From: Pseudonocardia petroleophila
GTDB taxonomy: Bacteria > Actinomycetota > Actinomycetes > Mycobacteriales > Pseudonocardiaceae
Direction: 5' to 3'
Length of the DNA stretch: 64,000 nucleotides
NCBI RefSeq assembly: GCF_014235185.1
Contig: NZ_CP060131.1
Location: 6,083,501 to 6,147,500 of the forward strand
How positions within the stretch are numbered: position 1 is the stretch's first letter; each line of letters opens with the position of its first letter. A program made the position numbers and the translations under genes. Below the pieces are notes generated by a model that was given only the letters and a program-made list of their open reading frames with translations, had not been told where the DNA came from and ran no database searches. Positions 7,574 to 14,476 of the stretch are shown one piece after another.

Positions 7574-8809
7574 ATGCTGAGCGCCGAAAAGAACGAGCGC
7601 CTGACGCGGGTCGGGCCGGGCACCCCCATGGGTGAGCTGCTGCGTCGGTACTGGTGGCCGGTCGCCACCCACGACATGGCGACGCGGGTGCCGGTGAAGC
7701 GCCGCCTGCTCGGCGAGGACCTCGTCCTGTTCCGCGACGGGAGCGGCACCGTCGGCCTGCTGGCGGAGGCGTGCCCGCACCGCCGCGCCGCGCTGTGGCT
7801 GGGCTGCACCGAGGACGAGGGACTGCGCTGCGGCTACCACGGCTGGCGCTTCTCGGCGTCCGGCGAGTGCCTGGAGCAGCCCGGCGAGCCCGCCGACTCG
7901 ACGTTCAAGAACCGCATCCGCGCCACGGCGTACCCGGTGCAGGAGCTGGGCGGGCTGGTGTTCGCCTACCTCGGGCCGCTGCCCGCACCCGAGCTGCCGC
8001 GCTACGACCTCTTCGTCTGGGACGACGCCTGGCGCGACATCGGCCACGCCGAGCTGCCGTGCAACTTCGTGCAGATCATGGAGAACTCCGTCGACCCGTA
8101 CCACGTCGAGTGGCTGCACGGGCGCTACGGCAACTTCCTGCGCGAGCTGGGCGGGAATGCGGCGCCGCTGCCCGTCGTCACGAAGAAGCACGTCAAGGTC
8201 GCGTTCGAGGTCTTCGAGCACGGCATCCTCAAGCGGCGCGTCCTCGAGGGGCACACCGAGGAGGACGAGGACTGGAAGGTCGGGCACCCGCTGGTGTTCC
8301 CGCACATGCTGCGCGTCGGCGCGGCGGGGCTGGCGACGTTCCAGATCCGGGTGCCGATCGACGACGAGAACACCTGGCACGTCTGGTACCAGACCTACCG
8401 GCCCGAGGGCGGGGCGCCGCCGCAGGACGGGATCCCCGTCTACGAGATCCCGCTGGTCGACGAGCGCGGCGAGTACCTGCGCGACTACGTCGACGGGCAG
8501 GACATCGTCGCCTGGATCACCCAGGGCCGGATCTCCGACCGCACCCGGGAGCACCTGGGCCGCTCCGACCTCGGCGTGATCCTGCTGCGCAAGCTCTACG
8601 CCGAGCAGATGGACGCCGTCGCCCGCGGGGAGGACCCGCTGTGCACCTACCGCGAGCCGCACGAGGTCATTGACCTGCCGATGGAGAAGGACAAGTTCGG
8701 CTCGGCGGTGGAGTTCCGGCAGCTCTGGACGCGGGAGAGCTCGGTGCGCTACTCCCCCATCCGCGACGAGGTGCTGGAGATGTTCGGGGACCCGGTACCG
8801 GCGTGGTGA
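7574..8809 (+). CDS. Rieske non-heme iron oxygenase, alpha subunit (second copy)
   Basis: This 411-residue paralogue of the first Rieske enzyme shares the opening ML-AE-NE-LT, then GTPMGE/L-LRRYW. Rieske ligands are CPH (Cys67, His69) and CGYH (Cys86, His89). The iron site is ENSVDPYHVEWLHG. Shared late blocks are VGHPLVFP, EHLGRSD and ARGEDPL. The same oxidative role on an aromatic substrate is likely, possibly with a different specificity. The stop overlaps the GTG of a small Cys-rich protein, as for copy 1. No reductase or ferredoxin is adjacent, so electron donors must be elsewhere. Confidence 0.9.
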   Translation: MLSAEKNERLTRVGPGTPMGELLRRYWWPVATHDMATRVPVKRRLLGEDLVLFRDGSGTVGLLAEACPHRRAALWLGCTEDEGLRCGYHGWRFSASGECLEQPGEPADSTFKNRIRATAYPVQELGGLVFAYLGPLPAPELPRYDLFVWDDAWRDIGHAELPCNFVQIMENSVDPYHVEWLHGRYGNFLRELGGNAAPLPVVTKKHVKVAFEVFEHGILKRRVLEGHTEEDEDWKVGHPLVFPHMLRVGAAGLATFQIRVPIDDENTWHVWYQTYRPEGGAPPQDGIPVYEIPLVDERGEYLRDYVDGQDIVAWITQGRISDRTREHLGRSDLGVILLRKLYAEQMDAVARGEDPLCTYREPHEVIDLPMEKDKFGSAVEFRQLWTRESSVRYSPIRDEVLEMFGDPVPAW

Positions 8810-8967
8810 ACTTCTGCCCGTCCTGCGGCGCGCGGCTCGGCGAGGCGGCGTTCGTGCAGGAGTACTGGGTGGCGCAGGACCGGCACGTGGTGTGCTGGTG
8901 CCCGGAGTGCTCGGTGATGTGCACCGTGGTGCTCGGCCGAATCGTGGGAACGGAGCCCGAGCACTGA
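8806..8967 (+). CDS. small zinc-ribbon-like partner of Rieske oxygenase 2
   Basis: This 53-residue protein was found by reading the frame after the Rieske stop. The GTG start overlaps that stop (GTGA), and its own TGA overlaps the ATG of the next gene (TGATG). It contains CPSC and CWCPEC, the spacing of a zinc ribbon, plus a last Cys in VMC, and ends TEPEH. It is a shorter relative of the protein after Rieske 1. Too small for many gene callers. Function unknown; obligate pairing with the oxygenase is the only clue. Confidence 0.75.
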   Translation: MNFCPSCGARLGEAAFVQEYWVAQDRHVVCWCPECSVMCTVVLGRIVGTEPEH

Positions 8968-9620
8968 TGCGTGCACTCCTGCTGGACCTGGGCGGCACGG
9001 TCTTCCGCTCGGGGAGCGAACTGCTGGGCGAGTACGGCGCCGTGGAGCCGCGGGTGCGGGCCGTCACCGCCCGGCGCGGACCGCTCGGCACCGAGCCCGA
9101 CCCGGAGTGGGACGCGATGATCCGCCAGGACATCAGCGAACGGGAGTACTGGCGGATCCGCTCCGACGAGGTGGGCGCCGCGCTCGGCCGCGACTGGCCG
9201 ATCCAGGAGTTCATGCACACCCTCTACGGCCTCGCCGGCGACGACGTCATCCGGCCCGCGGCCGCCGCGCTCGTCGCCGACGCCCGGGCCGCCGGACGCC
9301 GGATCGGGGTGCTCACCAACGACCTGCGCGCGTTCCACGGCGACACCGCGATGGCGTCGCACCCGGTGCTCACCCAGGTCGACGTGCTGGTCGACGCGTC
9401 GGTCACCGGGATACTCAAGCCCGACCCGCGCGCCTACGCCCTCGCCGCCGCGGAGCTCGGCACGGCGCCGGGCGACATCGTGTTCGTCGACGACATGCCG
9501 TGGAACATCACCGGGGCCCGTGCGGCGGGCATGATCGCCGTGGAACTGGACCTGACCGACCCGGACGCCGCCTTCGCGCAGGCGCGCCGGGAACTGGACC
9601 TGGACGCGGAGGCGGCATGA
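8967..9620 (+). CDS. HAD-superfamily hydrolase-like protein
   Basis: This 217-residue HAD subfamily IA-like protein has motif I as LLDLGGTV (nucleophile Asp7), a cap region, motif II in GVLTND, motif III Lys in ILKPDP and motif IV VFVDDMPWN. The acid/base Asp two residues after the nucleophile, usual in phosphatases, is Gly here. It may therefore be an atypical phosphatase, a dehalogenase-like enzyme or a binding protein. Coupled by TGATG to the zinc-ribbon gene. In a pathway that makes aryl phosphates, a dephosphorylating role is tempting but unproven. Confidence 0.8.
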   Translation: MRALLLDLGGTVFRSGSELLGEYGAVEPRVRAVTARRGPLGTEPDPEWDAMIRQDISEREYWRIRSDEVGAALGRDWPIQEFMHTLYGLAGDDVIRPAAAALVADARAAGRRIGVLTNDLRAFHGDTAMASHPVLTQVDVLVDASVTGILKPDPRAYALAAAELGTAPGDIVFVDDMPWNITGARAAGMIAVELDLTDPDAAFAQARRELDLDAEAA

Positions 9621-9633
9621 CGACCACTCGGCC

Positions 9634-9688
9634 TTGCAGCATGGCCACCTTCCCGCAACGGGACGGCGTGAAGGTGGCCATGCTGCAA
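9634..9688. terminator. perfect 19-bp inverted repeat, terminator-like hairpin
   Basis: TTGCAGCATGGCCACCTTC (9634-9652) and its exact reverse complement (9670-9688) flank a 17-nt loop. There is no T-tract, as is common for actinobacterial hairpins. It sits right after the HAD stop. A related hairpin sharing GCAG...GGCCACCT lies at 40389-40439, suggesting a recurring genomic element. It would attenuate read-through to the SDR gene. Confidence 0.6.
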
Positions 9689-9775
9689 CGGGCGGGGCGG
9701 CGACGGGCGGGGCGGCAACGGGCGGGGCGGCAACGGGCGGGGCGGCAACGGGCGGGGCGGCGACGGGCGGGGGGC
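9686..9775. repeat. 15-bp tandem repeat, about six copies
   Basis: The unit CAACGGGCGGGGCGG, with a CGACGG variant, is repeated head to tail between the hairpin and the GTG of the SDR. The first copy begins within the right arm of the hairpin. Because 15 is a multiple of three, the repeat keeps an open frame from the ATG at 9617 (overlapping the HAD stop) to the TGA at 9784 (overlapping the SDR GTG), encoding Arg/Ala/Gly/Gln-rich sequence. I do not call that frame a gene. Slippage expansion is the likely origin. Confidence 0.85.
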
Positions 9776-9780
9776 GCGGC

Positions 9781-10506
9781 GTGAGCGGCGGGATCGCCGT
9801 CGTCGTCGGGGCCTCCGGGGCGCTGGGCGGGGCCATCGCACAGCGGCTGCGCGGCGAGGGGCTCACCGTCGTCGCGGTGGCGCGGACGGCCGGGCCGGGG
9901 ATCTGCGCGGCCGACATCGGGTCCGACTCCGCGGTGGACGACATCGCCGCCGCCGTCGCCGAGCTCGACGGGCCGGTGCGGATGGTCGTGCAGGCCGCCG
10001 GGCTGCCCGCGGCCGGGCCGCTGGAGACGATCGCCCCCGACGCCCTCGGCCACGCCGTGGCCCTCAAGTGCGGCGGGATGCTGCGCCTGGTCCGGGCCGT
10101 CGACGGCCGGCTCGAGCGCGGGTCGCGGATCGTCGCGCTCGGCGGGCACTACGGGATCGAGCCCGCGCCGTACGCGTGCGCGGCGGGCGTCACCAACGCG
10201 GCGCTGGCCAACCTCGTGCGCCAGCTCGCGATCTCCTACGGCCCGCGCGGGATCACCGCGCACCTGGTGGCGCCGGGACCGGCCGAAACCCCGCGGCTGC
10301 GCGGGCTCTCCGAGCGGGCGGCCGAGCAGCGCGGCGTGCCGGTGGAGCAGGTGCTGGCCGAGCGCGCGGCCGAGTCACCGCTGGGCCGGCTCGTCACGCC
10401 GGGCGAGGTGGCCTGGGCCGTGGCGACCCTGCTCGCACCCGAGGCCGACGCACTGCACGGCTCCACCCTGGGCCTGGACATGGGTGCCCGCCGCGGGGTG
10501 TTCTGA
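9781..10506 (+). CDS. short-chain dehydrogenase/reductase lacking the catalytic Lys
   Basis: This 241-residue SDR fold has a nucleotide-binding GASGALGGA near the N-terminus, QAAGLP in place of NNAG, and the C-terminal LGRLVTPGEVAWAVATLLA and G-TLGLDMG signatures of classical SDRs. The active-site stretch reads PYACAAGVTNAAL: the Tyr is there but the Lys of YxxxK is Ala. Dehydrogenase activity is therefore doubtful, though binding may persist. The GTG start follows directly on the 15-bp repeats. It is probably the last gene of the Rieske 2 operon if transcription passes the hairpin. Confidence 0.8.
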   Translation: MSGGIAVVVGASGALGGAIAQRLRGEGLTVVAVARTAGPGICAADIGSDSAVDDIAAAVAELDGPVRMVVQAAGLPAAGPLETIAPDALGHAVALKCGGMLRLVRAVDGRLERGSRIVALGGHYGIEPAPYACAAGVTNAALANLVRQLAISYGPRGITAHLVAPGPAETPRLRGLSERAAEQRGVPVEQVLAERAAESPLGRLVTPGEVAWAVATLLAPEADALHGSTLGLDMGARRGVF

Positions 10507-10571
10507 CGTATCACCCGGGCGGGTGGGGACCTCGATGAGTCACCTGGTCCCCCCACACCCGGAGCACTCCG

Positions 10572-11981
10572 ATGCCACTCGACCTGGCCCGTTCCCTGTC
10601 CTGGACGACCGCGGCGGGAGCCGACCGCACCCTGCTCGACGAGCTCCAGCCCAACATCCTGCGCCCGCACGTCCGCGAGCACCTCACGGTCCTGTTCCTG
10701 CGCTTCGACGCGCAGGCGGACGCCGCCGGGTTCCTCGGGGCGCTGGCCGGGCTGATGAAGTCGGCCCACGACCACCTCGTGGAGGTCGAGGAGTTCCGCG
10801 CGGCCGGCACCCCCGGCAGCCCGTACGTCGGGGTCGGCCTCACCGCATCCGGCTACGCCGTGCTCGGGGTGCCCGAGGCCGCGCGCCCGGCCGACGCCCG
10901 CTTCCGGGCCGGGATGAAGGCCTCCCGCAGCGCCCTGCACGACCCGCCGCCCGCGGTGTGGGAGCCGCCCTACCGCGAGGCCGTCCACGCCGTCGTCCTC
11001 GTCGGGGACGCCACCGACGCGGCGATGGCGACCCGGCTCAACGAGGTGCTGGACCTCGTCCCGGACACCGGCGTCGCCGTCGTCGGGCGGGAGACCGGCC
11101 GCGGGCAGCACAACGCGGCCGGTGAGGGCATCGAGCACTTCGGTTACGTCGACGGGCGCAGCCAGCCGCTGTTCCTCACCGAGGACGTCGCGACGGAGGC
11201 CGCCGCGACCGTCGGCCCGACGGTCTGGGACCCGCGGTTCGACCTCGGCCGCGTGCTCGTCCCGGACCCGGCCGCCCCCGACCCCGAGGTGCACCACGGC
11301 AGCTACCTCGTCTTCCGCAAGCTGGAGCAGGACGTCCGCCGGTTCAAGGAGGCCGAGGAGGCGCTGGCCGACGAGCTGGGTCTGGTCGGCGAGGACCGCG
11401 AACGCGCGGGCGCGATGATCGTCGGGCGGTTCGAGGACGGCACGCCGGTGACGACGGACCGCACGGCCGGCGCGCCGCTGCCGGTGACCAACAACTTCCG
11501 CTACGACACCGACGACCGCGGCGCGCGGTGCCCCTACCAGGGCCACATCCGCAAGACCAACCCCCGCGGCAGCGGCGGCTTCGAGCCGCCCGAGCAGGAG
11601 CGGCTGCACCTCATGGCTCGCCGCGGCCAGACCTACGGCGAGCGCCTCGACGACCCGACCGGCGACGTCCCGCCCTCGGCGCGGCCGACCGGCGGCGTCG
11701 GGCTGCTGTTCATGGCGTTCAACGTCGACATCGCCGAGCAGTTCGAGTTCACGCAGCGGTTGTGGGCCGACAACGCCGGCTTCCCGAAGGTGCCCGGTGA
11801 CCGGTTCGCGCCGGGGCTGGACCTGGTGATCGGGCAGGGGTCCCGCCCGGAGGCCGGATGGGGCCCGGTGTGGGGGGCCGACGGCCAGACGGGGGCCGAC
11901 CCCGCCCCGCAGGCCGTGACGCTCCGCGGCGGCGAGTACTTCTTCGTGCCCTCGCTGGCGTTCCTGCGCGGGCTCAGCTGA
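10572..11981 (+). CDS. DyP-type peroxidase
   Basis: This 469-residue heme peroxidase has the family GXXDG motif as GYVDG at 191-195 (catalytic Asp194), the proximal heme ligand in PYQGHIRKTNPRG (His325) and the conserved Arg332. The length fits the longer D/C-type enzymes of actinobacteria, which oxidise dyes, phenols and lignin-derived aromatics with H2O2. It has no signal peptide and no Tat motif, so it is cytosolic or encapsulin-borne; no encapsulin gene is visible. The start ATG has GGAG 9 nt upstream. It is convergent with the tautomerase, with 8 bp of overlap. Confidence 0.9.
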   Translation: MPLDLARSLSWTTAAGADRTLLDELQPNILRPHVREHLTVLFLRFDAQADAAGFLGALAGLMKSAHDHLVEVEEFRAAGTPGSPYVGVGLTASGYAVLGVPEAARPADARFRAGMKASRSALHDPPPAVWEPPYREAVHAVVLVGDATDAAMATRLNEVLDLVPDTGVAVVGRETGRGQHNAAGEGIEHFGYVDGRSQPLFLTEDVATEAAATVGPTVWDPRFDLGRVLVPDPAAPDPEVHHGSYLVFRKLEQDVRRFKEAEEALADELGLVGEDRERAGAMIVGRFEDGTPVTTDRTAGAPLPVTNNFRYDTDDRGARCPYQGHIRKTNPRGSGGFEPPEQERLHLMARRGQTYGERLDDPTGDVPPSARPTGGVGLLFMAFNVDIAEQFEFTQRLWADNAGFPKVPGDRFAPGLDLVIGQGSRPEAGWGPVWGADGQTGADPAPQAVTLRGGEYFFVPSLAFLRGLS

Positions 11982-12384
11982 CCGCGCGCGCCGTCCGCTC
12001 CGCGATCTCCGCGCGGCGGGCGGCGCTCGCCGGCTGCCCGCCGATCCCCCAGTCGTCGGGGTCGACCTGGATGATCCGCCCGCGCACCGCCGCACGGTCG
12101 ACGCCCAGCACGTCCACGACGACGTCGGTGAACGACGCGAGCAGCCGGTGCCGCTGCTCCGCGGGACGGCCGGTCAGCACGATCGCGGTGAAGTAGGGGG
12201 CGCTGACCCCGGGTTCCCCGCCCGCGGCCCAGTGCTCGGGCCGGTGCAGCGTCAGGTAGGCGCGGATCCGGGGCAGCGGGGCGTCCAGCACCTCGGCGTA
12301 CCGGGTGCTCAGCGCGTCGAGCAGGGCGGCGTGCTGCGCGGGGGTGTGCGCCCCCTCGACGAGATGCACCTCGACGATCGGCAT
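11974..12384 (-). CDS. two-repeat tautomerase-superfamily protein (MSAD/cis-CaaD-like layout)
   Basis: This 136-residue protein starts MPIVEVHL, leaving Pro1 after Met removal, the catalytic base of 4-oxalocrotonate tautomerase family enzymes. Two 60-residue beta-alpha-beta repeats can be seen: residues 1-55, and a second starting near YFTAIVLTGRP and ending with GRIIQVDPDDWGIGG. Fused double-length members include malonate semialdehyde decarboxylase and cis-3-chloroacrylate dehalogenase. The substrate cannot be assigned. A -10 box sits 6 nt before the ATG. Confidence 0.8.
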   Translation of the reverse strand: MPIVEVHLVEGAHTPAQHAALLDALSTRYAEVLDAPLPRIRAYLTLHRPEHWAAGGEPGVSAPYFTAIVLTGRPAEQRHRLLASFTDVVVDVLGVDRAAVRGRIIQVDPDDWGIGGQPASAARRAEIAERTARAVS

Positions 12385-12390
12385 GTGATC

Positions 12391-12396
12391 ACGATA
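12391..12396 (-). promoter_or_regulatory. -10 box TATCGT for leaderless tautomerase mRNA
   Basis: Read on the minus strand, TATCGT is followed by 6 nt and the ATG. No ribosome binding site can be seen. Confidence 0.5.
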
Positions 12397-12444
12397 GGGA
12401 GCCCGGCGGGGCCCGCCAAGAGCCGCGTTCCGCAGGCGGGGCCG

Positions 12445-12912
12445 TCAGGACCGCTGCGCCGCCGCCGGGCTGCGGGTCAGGCCGTGCGACAGCCTGCGCA
12501 GGAGGTCGTCGAGCAGCGCGGCGTCGGGGCCGAGGATGTCGCGGAACTCCTGCTGCACGGTGGCCGATGCCCCGTCCCAGGCCGCGAGCGCCGCGCGCCC
12601 GCGGGTGGTCGCGGCGATGAGCACGCGCCTGCGGTCGTGCTCGTCGGTGCGGCGCAGCACCAGGTTGGCCGAGACCATCCGGTCGACGAGCTTGCTCAGC
12701 TTCGGGGCCAGCAGCATCGCGTGGTCGGCGACGACGTTCATCGGGCAGCCGCCCCGCTCGACGAGCAGCGAGAGGATCCGCCACTGGTCGATGCCGCCGC
12801 CGTGCGCCCGTAGCGCCTCGTCGAGGCGCTGGGTGACCGACCGCTCGACCAGGGACAGCAGCCGGAGGGACTCGTCGCCGTCCGGCGTGGAGCGCTCGGG
12901 ATCGGCGGCCAT
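12445..12912 (-). CDS. MarR-family transcriptional regulator
   Basis: This 155-residue winged-helix regulator has the MarR order: N-terminal dimer helix (LRLLSLVERSV), HTH around MNVVADHAMLLAPKLSKLVDRM, wing with DEHDRRRVLIAAT, and C-terminal dimer helices. MarR proteins usually repress adjacent genes and respond to phenolic or small ligands. It is divergent, 64 bp from the AmiC-like sensor gene, so both promoters share that interval. It could regulate the amide block, but this is inference. Confidence 0.9.
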   Translation of the reverse strand: MAADPERSTPDGDESLRLLSLVERSVTQRLDEALRAHGGGIDQWRILSLLVERGGCPMNVVADHAMLLAPKLSKLVDRMVSANLVLRRTDEHDRRRVLIAATTRGRAALAAWDGASATVQQEFRDILGPDAALLDDLLRRLSHGLTRSPAAAQRS

Positions 12913-12918
12913 CGCGCG

Positions 12919-12924
12919 ATGATA
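12919..12924 (-). promoter_or_regulatory. -10 box TATCAT for leaderless MarR mRNA
   Basis: On the minus strand TATCAT lies 6 nt before the MarR ATG. Confidence 0.45.
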
Positions 12925-12964
12925 TCCCGTCGTTTGGAGTAGCAGCAGCGCCGCGACTCGTGAC

Positions 12965-12970
12965 TAGCGT
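12965..12970 (+). promoter_or_regulatory. -10 box TAGCGT for leaderless AmiC-like mRNA
   Basis: TAGCGT, then GTCGTC, then the ATG at 12977. Same spacing as the MarR box on the opposite strand. Confidence 0.5.
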
Positions 12971-12976
12971 GTCGTC

Positions 12977-14071
12977 ATGACCCCGTCCCCGGCTCCGCGG
13001 CACCTGCGGGTGCCGCCGTCGGGGGGCGGCGTGCTCAACATGGCGCTGGTGGTCCCGCTGCAGGGCCCCGCGGGGATCTTCGGCCCGTCCTGCGAGAGCT
13101 GCGCGGCACTGGCGATGGAGGAGGTCAACGCGGAGGGCGGCGTGCTGGGCCGCGAGCTGAACCTCGTGCCCGTCGACGGCGGGAGCCCGCCCGAGGTCGT
13201 GGCCACCGAGGTCGACGCGCTGATCCGCGCCGGGTCCGTCGAGGCCGTCACGGGGTGGCACATCTCCGCGGTGCGCGAGGCCATCGCCCCGACGATCGCC
13301 GGGCGGGTCCCGTACGCCTACACGGCGCTCTACGAGGGCGGGGAGGACCGGCCGGGCGTGTTCATGACCGGCGAGACGCCCGACCGGCAGCTCGGCCCGT
13401 CGCTGGACTGGTTCGCCGAGACCGTGGGCGTCCGGCGGTGGACGATCGTCGGCGACGACTACGTGTGGCCCCGCCGCTCGGCGCGGGTCGCGCGCCGGTA
13501 CCTGCGCAGCATCGGCGGCTCGGTCTGCGACGAGATGTACGTGCCGCTGGGCACCTCCGAGTTCTCCGACGTCCTGCACCGCGTCGAGGCGAGCGGCTGC
13601 GACGCCGTGCTCATGCTGCTCATCGGCGACGACGCCGTCGCGTTCAACCGGGCCTTCAGCGCGTGGGGCCTCGACCGCGACGTGCTGCGCTTCAGCTCGC
13701 TCATCGACGAGAACGTCCTGCTCGCCTCGGGGGCCGGCAACACCCGCGGGCTGATGACGTCCGCGGGGTTCTTCGAGGACCTCGCCACCGCCTCGGGCCT
13801 CGACTTCGCCGCGGCCTACTCCCGGCGGTTCGGCCCCGACGCGCCGGTGCTCAACAGCCTCGGTGAGTCCTGCTACGAGGGCGTGCGGCTGCTCACCGAG
13901 CTGATGCGGCGCGCGGGGTCGGTCGCCGTGCCGCCGATGACGTCGGTGGCCGAGGGGCTGGCCTACGAGAGCCCGCGCGGCACCGTCGAGCTGCGCGACC
14001 GGCACCTGCGCCAGCGGGTGTTCCTCGCCGCCGCCGACGGCCTGCTCTGGGACGTGATCCAGCAGCTCTGA
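12977..14071 (+). CDS. AmiC-like cytosolic amide/urea-binding protein
   Basis: This 364-residue periplasmic-binding-protein fold of the Leu/Ile/Val-amide type starts NMALVVPLQGPAGIFGP and contains GWHISAVREA and YTALYEGGEDRPGVF. It has no signal peptide or lipobox, unlike ABC transporter receptors, so it should be a cytosolic sensor like Pseudomonas AmiC, which binds amides and controls the antiterminator AmiR. No AmiR (ANTAR) gene is visible next to it. Placed directly upstream of FmdB, formamidase and urea channel genes, it most likely senses formamide, a short amide or urea. Confidence 0.8.
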   Translation: MTPSPAPRHLRVPPSGGGVLNMALVVPLQGPAGIFGPSCESCAALAMEEVNAEGGVLGRELNLVPVDGGSPPEVVATEVDALIRAGSVEAVTGWHISAVREAIAPTIAGRVPYAYTALYEGGEDRPGVFMTGETPDRQLGPSLDWFAETVGVRRWTIVGDDYVWPRRSARVARRYLRSIGGSVCDEMYVPLGTSEFSDVLHRVEASGCDAVLMLLIGDDAVAFNRAFSAWGLDRDVLRFSSLIDENVLLASGAGNTRGLMTSAGFFEDLATASGLDFAAAYSRRFGPDAPVLNSLGESCYEGVRLLTELMRRAGSVAVPPMTSVAEGLAYESPRGTVELRDRHLRQRVFLAAADGLLWDVIQQL

Positions 14072-14075
14072 ACCG

Positions 14076-14104
14076 TTGACACCGGGTGTGACCGCCACTA
14101 CTTT
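14076..14104 (+). promoter_or_regulatory. strong sigma-70 type promoter before fmdB
   Basis: TTGACA at 14076-14081 is separated by exactly 17 nt from TACTTT at 14099-14104, close to the housekeeping consensus and rare in this GC-rich window. It overlaps the palindrome at 14102-14113. Confidence 0.75.
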
Positions 14105-14113
14105 CCTAGGAAA
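14102..14113. promoter_or_regulatory. perfect 12-bp palindrome TTTCCTAGGAAA, likely operator
   Basis: The palindrome overlaps the -10 box and the expected transcription start of the fmdB-fmdA-urea channel transcript, the usual place for a repressor site. MarR at 12445 is one candidate binder. It is AT-rich against its surroundings. Confidence 0.55.
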
Positions 14114-14141
14114 TTGTTTCCGGCGCTCACCTGGGGTTCGC

Positions 14142-14429
14142 ATGGCGACGTACACCTACCGCTGCGCGGTCGACGGCACCGTCGACGTCCGGCTCCCGAT
14201 CGGCACCGCGCCGTCGGCGCTCGACTGCCCGGACTGCGGCACCCCCGCCGCCCGGGTCTTCACCGCACCCCGGCTCGGGCTCGCCGACCGCCGCCGGATG
14301 GCCGTGCTCGACCACACCGAGTCCTCCCGGTCCGCGCCCCCCGTCGTCACCTCGCTCCCGGCGGCCGCCGCCCGCCGCGCGCCTGCCCCGCGGCTCGACC
14401 CGCGGACCGCCCGGCTGCCCCGCCCCTGA
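14142..14429 (+). CDS. fmdB: FmdB-family zinc-ribbon protein
   Basis: This 95-residue protein has an N-terminal FmdB-like zinc ribbon: MATYTYRC, then CPDC about 27 residues later, then RVFTAP. The first Cys pair has lost its second Cys (CAVDG), so metal binding may be weakened. The rest is a low-complexity Ala/Pro/Arg tail. FmdB was named from the formamidase locus of Methylophilus, where it is a putative regulator, and it again precedes formamidase here. ATG 14142 is preferred because the promoter and palindrome lie just upstream. Confidence 0.8.
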   Translation: MATYTYRCAVDGTVDVRLPIGTAPSALDCPDCGTPAARVFTAPRLGLADRRRMAVLDHTESSRSAPPVVTSLPAAAARRAPAPRLDPRTARLPRP

Positions 14430-14476
14430 CCGTTCCACGACCACCGCTTTTCACCGATGAGGAGTGCTGATCCGCC

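Noticed and set aside
4564..7809. Single 1081-residue frame over both PEP-like genes
   Set aside because: It joins the real ATP-binding subunit to antisense or off-frame sequence over the 582-residue gene. The part upstream of 5643 is Arg/Gly-rich shadow coding, while the other frame gives the recognised mobile domain.
9617..9784. 55-residue Arg-rich protein
   Set aside because: The sequence is a hairpin followed by tandem repeats with no protein-like composition. Reported as a curiosity rather than a gene.
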